Shown here one piece after another: positions 8,985 to 17,482 of a stretch of 20,468 nt of DNA; the first letter of the stretch is position 1, and every line of letters begins with the position of its first letter. Source of the DNA: Carex sylvatica (taxonomy: Eukaryota > Streptophyta > Magnoliopsida > Poales > Cyperaceae); assembly GCA_964058845.1 (NCBI GenBank), contig CAXKVR010000843.1:1-20468 (forward strand). Reading direction: 5' to 3'. The notes under the pieces are model-generated. The model made no database searches and was not told the DNA's origin. It saw only the letters and a list, made by a program, of their open reading frames with translations. Both the position numbers and the translations under genes were made by a program.

Positions 8985-11900
8985 GTGATGAAAATTTAAA
9001 TTAATACATAGAAGAGGATGGTGATCCATTCAAAATAGATGACCTTGACTATGCTTAAATAGTCACCAATCGAGGTCACGTGTTCAAACGTCTTAATTCA
9101 CATATACTGATAAAAGCTGAGACCAATATGTTCTTTCCCTCCCGCAAGGAATTAATGAAGACCCTATAAATATGTCAAATGACAACAAGGTATCCTGTCA
9201 TGCATTGGCACTGTCAAATGACTATGTTGTGGTAATTGAATTCCTTTTAAAAACAATTTGGGTTCAAATCGTCAGAAACAGTTTTCATGCCTTGTATTAT
9301 TTCGCGCAACAATGCATTCGGGATTCGGCATGCCGCATGCATGATTAATAAACAGTGACCAACGCAATCAGGCTGGAGAGACCGACCTCTCGGCACTCGG
9401 CAGCTTTTATGAAATTGCTGTTCGTGTGGGGTGTACGTGTACCAAACTGCCAATTAATAATTCCATCGGCTTCTAAATCATCTTGTTGTTGTTTTTTTTT
9501 TACTTTTTAATTAAAAAAAATTTGGTGAGTGTCTAATCAGTAACGCCAGCCAGCCATGGCCCATGTGACGTTTATGATTTTTTTATGATTTTTTATTTCG
9601 CCTTAAGGTGCTCAAATAGACCGGAGAAAAATCATTTATTTTGGATCCTGTTTAATTACTAGTTTACTACACATAATTTTTTTTTTTTAAAACACAAAGA
9701 AAGAAAATGCAAGGAGCCAAGGTGGCCTTTGGATGACCCAAAGACCATTTCAAACTCAATCGGAATTAAAATAATAAATAAACTTTGGCATCTAAATACA
9801 TGTACTAAGAATCTAAGATACTTTTAAAAAAAATAATAGAAATCATTTATGATCTATTTTGTTTTCTAGACAGACTTTCTGTTGTTGCTTTTTGTATACC
9901 TGGAAGGATTTCGTTTGGCATTTTGGAATAAATTTGATAATGTCGAGGAGAATACTAAGAGATCTAAATTTAGATAGAATTTTGTGATCTTTGAAGCCTG
10001 TTTGATGAGTGCGTTATCTAAATTGAGAAGTTTTCTTTGCATTAATATATATAATTTTTAAATTTTGAAACAAATAAACTAAGTTATTTATTGGGACAAC
10101 TAAGTCAACGAAATGTTTGCGTAATGAAATTTAATATTTGCTTGCTCAGTGTTCTTTGCATTCATGTGTTGATCAATATCATGTGCCTCCTAATTCTTCC
10201 CTGACACTCTATTAAAAAAATAAAAATGTATATATGATTCTCTTTATTTCTCTTAGAGACACAGGTCAGGTCTGCTAAGGTCCTTTCATATTCAACAGGA
10301 ACGAACAAATAGACAAATAGTGTATTTAGCATTTGATGTTTAACTTTCAGGTTTGAAATTTAGTCTGTTGTATCTTCAAATGAATGTCAATGTCAATGTC
10401 ATATATAAATGAGAATTAAATATCTGGTTCTCCGGTTAGTGCCTGTACAATCAGGTCTTATTCAAGAAAGAAAAACGATCGACCAACTAATTTAATGTAT
10501 GATGTTTATTACAAATTTCATTTCATCAACACCATTCTTTTGCTATGGAATATTCCGAGGATAGATAGCAAATTAGAGGTTTAATAATGTCCACAGGAGC
10601 AACTTTCTCAGATCCTTTCTATGTTTATTTTTAAGTGTTAAAATCTTTTTGTGAAATCACAATATCTCAAATGGTTACGACTGTCTTATTTCATCAGTGA
10701 ATAGTTAATAAAGTTGGAAATAATTTCGGTCCGATGCTCATGGATCCGATGAATTTCTCATCTATCTGATTCGCTTTAAGATATGTATATATATCTTTAA
10801 TATTTGTATGTATATATCTTAAACCAGATCTGACGGACGCGGAACTCATAAGACTCAAATTTGAGTATGATAGATGTCAGACTAAAATTCTTTTCAACAA
10901 GATTAGTAAAAAAAATGGTCCGAGTGGATGTAAATATGAGGTATGGGGTTAATTGATCTTTTTTTTAAAATTTTATATTTATGTATGAGTTTTTATATAT
11001 TTTAAAGTAAAATATCAAGTTATATTTTATATAATTAATCTTATATATATTTAATCACTATAGTTTAAAAGTCTAATTTCACCAAACAGAAAACAGAAAA
11101 AAGAAAATGAAAAAACACACATACAAATCTAAGAGAACAACGGATGCAACGCCTGAATCTGATTTATATCCACAGCCCACAGGTCATAGATCATGACAAG
11201 TATCTTAAGAATAAATTAAGGTCGAATTTATAGTTCATCAAGTGTTGCTGGATCTTTTTTTTCTTTTTTTTTTATTCTCATGAATGAGATCAAACCAATA
11301 ATTTGGACTTTGGAGGGACCAAATCAATAGTCCATTTTGATAATTTCCAATGTTTCTCTGTCATAAAAAGTTCGAAAATTATTAGGAGCTATGAAATTTG
11401 TGGGTCCTCTCCTTTATTTTGTTTTTCTCTTCCACCCAGGTGTCATTGGGGAGATCGACCAATAGAACTAGACTGTTATATAGTTTGATCATATTGATTC
11501 AGTAAATTGTGAAATAATCATTCATTTTATCCAATCCATTTATTGAGAAATAAAAATAATAATTAATCTTGTATCGGACAAATGGATTATTTAATTTCTA
11601 CAAATAAAAATATTGTGGCCTTGGGGTAAATATGTACCCATTTTTTTATTTAGATCCAAAAATAATATTTAATTTAAAAAAAAAAAAAATTCGGATGAAA
11701 TTCAAAAAGTACCCAAATTGGAAATTTTTTTTCGATATTTTGATTAGAAATCGGAAAATTTTTCTCTAGTTTTAGGATAAAAAAAAAGAACCGGAAATTA
11801 TTTTGCCGGATTCAAACTTTTTTGATTTTTTTTTATTTTTATTTAAATAGAAATATTTATAATTTATTTATTTTTTGTATTGAAGTATTAGAAATATTTA

Positions 11901-12214
11901 ATTTTTTTTTAAATAGATGAAATACTATATAATTTGATTTATTAGAAAGACTGCTACAAATAACCCAGGTCAACATTTTTCAGGCTGAATTTTTCGCGGC
12001 TATAAGAAAAATTAATATATTTCTTTATGTGTCATTGGAAAAAAAATAAAAATACTTGGATTAATTCCGGTTTAGAAGTCACTTCTAAGGTAATATAAAA
12101 AATATTGTGATCACATTTAATTTATAAAAAGTTGTATCTATTTTGAGAATTATTTTTAATAACAATTATTAAATATATTATTATTATTTTTTTTCAAAAA
12201 TAAATACAACTGAT
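8985..12214. other. Intergenic, AT-rich, no gene recognised
   Basis: About 3.2 kb of A/T-rich DNA with no reading frame longer than about 70 codons and no recognisable domain. Seen inside are a TGTCAA repeat run near 10381-10402, homopolymer tracts near 9485, 9668, 11260, 11640-11690 and 11880-11905, and the hairpin at 10775-10823. The 11620-11830 part has GGGGTAAATATGTACCCA followed by AAAGTACCCAAATT, and two CCGG patches (ACCGG, GCCGG). It could contain the left end of the Mutator-like element, but without the right end this cannot be tested here. Confidence 0.5.
10775..10823. repeat. Imperfect inverted repeat (TTTAAGATAT arms)
   Basis: TTTAAGATATGTATATA at 10775-10791 faces its near reverse complement TATGTATATATCTTAAA at 10807-10823. 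A perfect 14-bp palindrome, ACTCAAATTTGAGT, lies nearby at 10853-10866. The low-complexity TA content makes chance pairing possible. Confidence 0.4.
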
Positions 12215-12334
12215 GTAATGACGAAGGAACGAAGAACAAATATATTTAGAGGTGTAGTAAATTGAAAATCGATTTCGCATCTACTAAATTTAACTGGCTA
12301 TGTCACTGTAATGACGAAGGAACGAAGAACAAAT
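12215..12334. repeat. 27-bp direct repeat, 93 bp apart
   Basis: GTAATGACGAAGGAACGAAG plus the next seven bases occurs at 12215-12241 and again, identically, at 12308-12334. The repeats bracket 66 bp of unrelated AT-rich sequence. They lie 110-230 bp upstream of the CCGGTTAAC palindrome array and may belong to the same element's end region. Confidence 0.85.
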
Positions 12335-12446
12335 TAGTAGCTGAGCTGGCACGTGTTCGCGTTTGCCGAAATTTTTATAAATACCCAAAACAAATAATGA
12401 ATTACGGAATCTACCCTATTTTTTATAAAAATTCGATTTATGCCCT

Positions 12447-12690
12447 GTCCGGTTAACGGTTACCCGGACTCGTGATACTTTTCCGCTGAATGGAGTCCCG
12501 GACTTTTATAAATAAACCCGGTTAACGGTTAACCGGACTCGTATACCCGGTTAATGGTGGGCCGGAAATATGATTTATGTCCGGTTAATGGTTAACCGAA
12601 CCAAGTCCGGTTAACGGTCCACCGGACAGAATGCATTCATCCGGTTATTGGTTGACCGGTTTGTGGTTTTGCTCGGTTATATAACCCGAC
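12447..12690. repeat. Array of seven CCGGTTAAC-type palindromes
   Basis: Units of about 20-23 bp of the form CCGGTTAAyGGTnnaCCGG lie at 12447-12469, 12516-12538, 12545-12566, 12579-12601, 12605-12627 and 12639-12660. A shorter one, CTCGGTTATATAACCCGAC, is at 12672-12690. The best (12516-12538) contains CCGGTTAACGGTTAACCGG, an almost perfect palindrome. The first two units are followed by the same CCGGACTCGT, so part of the array grew by ~69-bp duplication. The array is an island of higher GC in AT-rich DNA and abuts the inferred transposase promoter. A role as a binding site for transposase or another factor is inference. Confidence 0.88.
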
Positions 12691-12715
12691 GAGCTATCAG
12701 ACTTCTCCGCACCTC
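12677..12715 (+). promoter_or_regulatory. Inferred core promoter of the transposase gene (TATA box inside the last palindrome)
   Basis: TTATATAA at 12677-12684 sits in the centre of the palindrome CTCGGTTATATAACCCGAC. A start site about 30 bp downstream would fall in the pyrimidine-rich ACTTCTCCGCACCTCTCCG near 12701-12719. The next 45 bp would form a leader exon ending at a plausible 5' splice site (12757). The order palindromes, TATA, pyrimidine-rich start and leader intron is coherent, but the start site is predicted rather than seen. Confidence 0.55.
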
Positions 12716-12756
12716 TCCGAAAATTTCATACGTGCTACCTATCTACGAAAAAAAAA

Positions 12757-13635
12757 GTATGTTTTTTTTTTATTAATGAAATTATATAAATTGTTAATAT
12801 TTAAAATATTTCTGTAACTAATAATGACAAATCGAATTTATTTGAATGACGTATATTTTTTTTTAACATGTTCTTAAATTTGTAATTTTTTTAGTGAATA
12901 AATTTTTAATTAATTTGTACTAATTTTGGTAGCTATATTTTTCAAAAATGACAAATTTATTTCAATGACTTGTATTTTATTTTAACTTGTTCTTAAATTT
13001 GTATTTTTTTTTAGTGAATAAATTTTTAATTAATTTGTACTAATTTTTGTAGCTATATTTTTCAAAAATGACAAATTTATTTCAATGACTTGTATTTTTT
13101 TTAACTTGTTCTTAAATTTATATTTTTTTTTAGTGAATTAATTTTTAATTAATTTGTACTAATTTTTGTAGCTATATTTTTCAAAAATGACAAATTTATT
13201 TCAATGACTTGTAATTTTTTTAACTTGTTCTTAAATTTATATTTTTTTTTAGTGAATTAATTTTTAATTAATTTGTACTAATTTTTGTAGCTATATTTTT
13301 CAAAAATGACAAATTTATTTCAATGACTTGTAATTTTTTTTAACTTGTTCTTAAATTTATATTTTTTTTTAGTGAATAAATTTTTACATATGATATCATT
13401 TGTTATGTACCGCACTAAATTATACCTAAAAATTTAATTATTAAATTTGTCTTGACATATACATTTTTTTTTTTTAAAAACATCATAAAAATTACTCATT
13501 CTTCGTACTTTATCATTCATACAAAAATAAATCAGTAAATTATTAGCTATCCATATTTTTTTTTTAACTATCTATCTTTTTTGGACATTAAGATTTTTTT
13601 TGAAATTATGTTAATTATTATTTTTTTAATTACAG
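12757..13635 (+). other. Inferred leader (5' UTR) intron of the transposase gene
   Basis: GTATGTTTT at 12757 is a plant-like 5' splice site. TTTTTTTAATTACAG ending at 13635 is a strong 3' splice site followed by a non-T-rich exon-like stretch, ATACGAAGCACACG. The intervening 879 bp is extremely AT-rich, as plant introns are, and contains the minisatellite. A second leader intron may start at 13727 (AAG/GTCATT) and end at 13823 or 13855. Only cDNA would settle the pattern. Confidence 0.45.
12821..13387. repeat. Minisatellite, ~119-120-bp units, about 4.7 copies
   Basis: The marker AGCTATATTTTTCAAAAATG starts at 12931, 13051, 13170 and 13289, giving periods of 120, 119 and 119 bp. Each unit also contains ACTTGTTCTTAAATTT and AGTGAATAAATTTTTAATTA. 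A diverged first copy begins at about 12821 and the last copy breaks off after AGTGAATAAATTTTT near 13387. The inner units differ mainly in T-run length and a few substitutions, so they spread recently. The array lies in the inferred leader intron. Confidence 0.9.
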
Positions 13636-13872
13636 ATACGAAGCACACGATCACACTCAGACGGAGAGAAAGGAAGAACCTAAAGGCAAAGATAAAGGAA
13701 GATAAAAAAGAAAAAAGAAAAAAAAGGTCATTTTTTTATTAATTTGTAAATTATTTAGTTTTAGCAATTATGTTACTTATTATTTAATTTGTTATAAATA
13801 GTAGTTTATTATTTTTTATCCAGGTGTGGTTTTAAAATTGTAGTTTGTTATTCAGACGAATCAAAACAAAAA

Positions 13873-16871
13873 ATGACCGTCATCTGTGTGAGAATTTTTG
13901 TTGGAGGAGAAATCATGTACAATGATGACGGAGTTTTTTACAGCACCCGACCTAAATACTCATTACCTATAACCATGGAGCATAACTTTGATTATCTCCA
14001 AAATGAGATTTATAAACTGATTGGGTATACCGTTAGTGAAGCAAATATGGAAATTCAAGCCAGGTTTAACATGTCTACCGATGGCCAACGTGACTATCAA
14101 TTGGTACCAATAACAAACCAGCAATCGTTCGAAATGATTTTAGGAATTTTGGCGTCTTTTCCACAAAGGGTCCCGATTCTAGAGTTGTTTGTAGAATTGG
14201 AACCGAACCATACCGGTTTTAATTTCCAATCAAATATGAACAGTCAGATACCTGAAACTCGATCTCGACCCAGTACGAGTAGGAACCCTGAACCCATAAC
14301 TCGATCCCGACCCAGCACCAGTCAGAATCCTGAACCCACAACTCGATCCCGACCCAGTACCAGTCGGGTTCGTAGACCAGTACCGATTCCAGATTTTGTT
14401 CCACCTGTGGATGCGATTGATGATGACAGTTTGGAGAGCGGGGATGAGATGCTCTCAGATGAGTCATCAGGTTCCGACAATGACGTTAGAGCAATCAGAC
14501 GGTCACAATCACGTAACCCGATAACTGGTCGGGATGATATGAGACATTCAGTTGATAGTTTCAATGACATATCCGGTTTTCGGCCTGCAGATATCGATTT
14601 TTTCAGCAGCTCAACCAGAACATTTGACAATCCATTAGCCAAAGGCCAAGTGTTTGAGTCGAAAGCGGCTTTAAAGGTAGCAATAAATGAGTTTCATATC
14701 CAAAATAATTATGAATGTTTGGTTTCTAAAAGCGAAACTAAACGTTTAACTATAAAGTGCAGAGATAATTTTTGCAAATTCAAGTTATCCGCGAAGCTTA
14801 ACGGTCTTTCAGGATCTTGGATTATTACCAAACAAGCAATGCCTCATGTATGCAAAGTACCGGCAACACGTGCTGATCATCGTCAGCTTACTGCAGAGAT
14901 GATTGCCCTATCAATTGATGATGCAATTAGAAAGGATGTGTGCGCGCCTATAAATCATATCCGCGATTTGGTGAAAAAAGAGTACAAAAATGTAACACCT
15001 AAGTACAACAAATTATGGCGAGGCCGTGAGCTTGCTATTGCAAATCTGTTTGGTAGTTGGGAGAACTCGTACAACTTGCTTATTCCACTTTTGGAAGCCA
15101 TACAAAGAAATAATCCAGGAACCAAATATTGTGTGACCTCGACCCCTATTGACGGAGAAACTGACAGGTATTTCAAGCAAGCCGCATGGGCATATGGGCC
15201 TTGTATTGCAGCGCTGCCGTTCCTCAGACCAGTGATTAGTATCGATGCTTGTTTCATGTCAGGACGGTACCAAGGTAGATTGCTAATGGCATGTATGTAC
15301 GATGCCGAGAACCAATTACTTCCATTGGCTTTTGCAATTGTGGAGAAAGAAAGTGCAGAAAACTGGGGATTTTTTATGAGATGGTTGCGATTGGAAGTAA
15401 TTGGAGATAATCGATTTTTTTGTGTCATCTCGGATAGACATTTAGGAATTAAATCCGTGTTCCAGAGTTCACTTCTCGGATGGGATGAGTCTACCGACCA
15501 ATGTGTCCACCGGTATTGTTCTCAACATGTTGCCGAGAACCTCTTCAAGCACGTGGGACGAAACAGAGATGTCAGTGATAGGTTCAAAATTGGAGTAAAC
15601 AAATGCAAACCTAGGAGGTTGACAGAGATGTTTGAAGACTTCGAAGTTGGTTGTCCAGAGGCTATCGATTATCTTAACAAGGTGGGTAAGAGGGATCCTA
15701 ACGATGAAGACGAGCTACCATGTCCGGATAAACTATATCAAGCAATGGACGGAGGTCACCGATGGGGAATAATGACAACAAATGGGTCGGAGTCACTGAA
15801 TGCTGTTTTCAAAGTTAGTCGGCGCTTGCCGGTTGCAGCAATCGTGGAGGACACGTTTTATAAGTTAAATAGATGGTTTTATGAACGGCGGAACAAAGCT
15901 TTAATGAGACTTCAACGAGGGGAGTTGTGGTCCGAAAGGGTAAGTGAGTTATTGCAAAAGCGTATCAATAAATCTCTGAACATGACTGTGGTTCCTTACG
16001 GTAGATACATTGGGGTTTTTGAGGTCATGGTTAGGGGTGAAAAAATTCCTGCAAGGCGTAATCAGCCAAGACTTGAGTATACCCGTAGAGATTTTGGGTA
16101 TAGAGTTGTTGTCAGGGATAACAACAAGGCTGAGTGTGAATGTCAGAAGCCCCAACTGACCGGTATACCATGTTCTCATTTCATGGCCGTGGTCCGAGAA
16201 ATGAAATATGATGAAAATTTATACGTCAGCCCCTTGTACAGTTCGTCAATACTGGAACAAACATGGAGTGCATATTTCGAACCTAAAGGCAACCAAAATG
16301 AATGGCCAGAATACAACGGCCCCAAAATTAAACCTGAGAGCAGATTGATCAAAAAAGGAAGGAGACGGCACAACCGCATACCGATGGAAATGGACAGAAT
16401 GCAGGGTCGAAGGCTCGGACATCAGGCTCATCGGGAGACAATTGATCGGAATGCAGCAGGTACAATTAATCAGCTAATTAGAAATATCTGTCCAAGATAA
16501 ATTCAAAATTTAATACATGTTGTACTTGTAATGTAGAGGAGGCAGCAAGACAGGCAGAGGCCGGATCATCGTCGTCGAGAAGGTCAGGAAGGGGATCTTA
16601 CAGCAGATCTCAAACAGGGCCATCTGAAGCACGAAGGATGAGCACATCTGACGCAGGTAGGAGGAGCATATTTGAAACAGGAAGGAGCGCCACATCTGAA
16701 GCAGGAAGGAGAAGCACATCTTCAACAAGGCCATCTAGTACAGCTAACCAGTCGCAAACAGGGCCATTTGGTACAGCTAACCAGCAGGAAGGATCAGAGC
16801 AACAAGGAAGAAGAAGTGCATCTGGGCTGTCCATCTTTGGATTTCGTCTTAATTTGCATCGTAAAGGATAA
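13873..16871 (+). CDS. mudrA: MuDR-type (Mutator-like) transposase, two coding exons 13873-16459 and 16537-16871, 973 aa
   Basis: This protein would bind the ends of its element and catalyse DNA cleavage and reinsertion in the nucleus. Residues 1-110 form a PB1-like N-terminal domain seen in many plant MULE transposases. About 129-250 is a Ser/Pro-rich and acidic linker with 14-residue repeats. About 250-330 is the MuDR DNA-binding domain with C296-x4-C301...H325-x-C327. The RNase H-fold catalytic domain follows, with D458 in SIDACFMSG, D521 in ISDRHLGI, the C549-x2-H552 motif, and E640 in NGSES as a candidate third acidic residue. The SWIM zinc finger is C755-x-C757-x9-C767-x-H769. The first exon alone would stop at 16500. 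Removing a 77-nt GT-AG intron (16460-16536) joins phase-correct to a basic Ser/Arg-rich tail of 111 codons. The ATG at 13873 follows AAACAAAAA and precedes VRIFVGGEIM, a usual family start. No frameshift or stop was seen. Confidence 0.93.
14257..14370 (+). repeat. 42-bp coding tandem repeat in the transposase linker (14-residue repeat)
   Basis: Two full units (14257-14298, 14299-14340) and a partial third (14341-14370) encode TRSRPSTSxNPEPx repeats between the N-terminal domain and the DNA-binding domain. The units preserve the reading frame. The region is predicted to be disordered. Confidence 0.85.
16460..16536 (+). other. Inferred 77-nt intron near the 3' end of the transposase gene
   Basis: The 5' splice site is GCAG/GTACAA and the 3' splice site TAATGTAG/AGG. 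The intron is AT-rich while both flanks are not. Splicing fuses codon A862 to a frame that stays open for 111 codons and ends with FGFRLNLHRKG then TAA. Retention gives a short alternative end (ICPR, stop at 16498-16500), so two isoforms are possible. Confidence 0.8.
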
Positions 16872-17482
16872 ACGTGCAAATTATTTTATGTTTTAACTGT
16901 ATTGTAACATAAATAGTGTTATGTTGTTTTACTTTATGTTTGATTTTGTGTACTGTACTGTTTTGTAACACAATTATTCTATGTTTACTGTACGATTAGT
17001 CTATGTTTGATTTTGTTGTTGAACATGATGAAAAATAGCAAAAGAGGTACTGAAAATGCCAAATGTCACTGTAAGGAAATACTTCTTTTGAGGCGAGCAC
17101 ATCATCGGTTGCCACTAATTAGAAGCCGAATGCTAAGAAGACTACTGGTAAGAAGTCGATTGGTAAGAAGTCGGTTGGTAAGAAATAGCAACTGTATTTT
17201 TTTTATTTTTTTATATTACATAAGATGTTTCTTCTTATTGTGTATGATGAAGAAGGAGCAACTGTATTTTTATTATTTGTAAATCTAGTCGTCACGTTTT
17301 TTTTCTACACTATTTTTTTGTTTGTTATGTAAAACATAAAAACTAAGACGTAATAAAACATGAAATATAATAAAACATAAAAGATAATAAAATAAAACAT
17401 AATAAAATACAACATAATAAAATAACACATAATAAACTATAAAATATAATACAATAAAATATGAAATAGATAAAAGATAAGA
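16872..17482. other. Region between convergent stop codons (3' UTRs, low complexity)
   Basis: Holds the inferred 3' untranslated ends of both genes. TGTAACA/TATGTTTGATTTTG motifs are repeated at about 16900-17015. Positions 17330-17475 are a low-complexity A-rich run made of repeated AATAAAACATAAA-like words, which reads as T-rich on the minus strand. A 15-bp coding-like repeat lies at 17147-17185. No gene with a recognisable domain is present. Confidence 0.6.
17147..17185 (+). repeat. 15-bp tandem repeat (GGTAAGAAGTCGRTT), 2.6 copies
   Basis: GGTAAGAAGTCGATT, GGTAAGAAGTCGGTT and a truncated GGTAAGAAA follow each other directly. In one frame they read GKKSIGKKSVGKK then stop (TAG at 17186). 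A stop codon at 17120-17122 closes that frame on the left. It may be a relic of a coding exon or a small spliced frame, but evidence is slight. Confidence 0.6.

Noticed and set aside
9240..9285. tRNA-like B box (GGTTCAAATC)
   Set aside because: No A box at the correct distance and no cloverleaf can be drawn.
11620..11830. Left terminal inverted repeat of the MULE
   Set aside because: GGGGTAAATATGTACCCA looks like a possible terminus, but without the right end there is nothing to match it against, so it is not called.
12262..12456. 64-codon frame upstream of the palindrome array
   Set aside because: It crosses one of the 27-bp repeats and has no recognisable domain; likely chance.
12821..13387. 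CRISPR-like array
   Set aside because: Units are contiguous ~119-bp tandem repeats without variable spacers, in a plant nuclear context.
14955..15428. 157-codon minus-strand frame antisense to the transposase
   Set aside because: Codons mirror the catalytic domain on the plus strand; no domain of its own.
16460..16500. Stop at 16498-16500 as the true transposase C-terminus
   Set aside because: A phase-correct 77-nt intron leads to a much longer, compositionally biased coding tail; the short end is more likely retained intron. It may exist as a minor isoform.
16672..16896. Second overlapping frame in the transposase tail exon
   Set aside because: The other frame is reached by splicing and keeps phase with the transposase; this one is a shadow caused by repetitive AG-rich codons.
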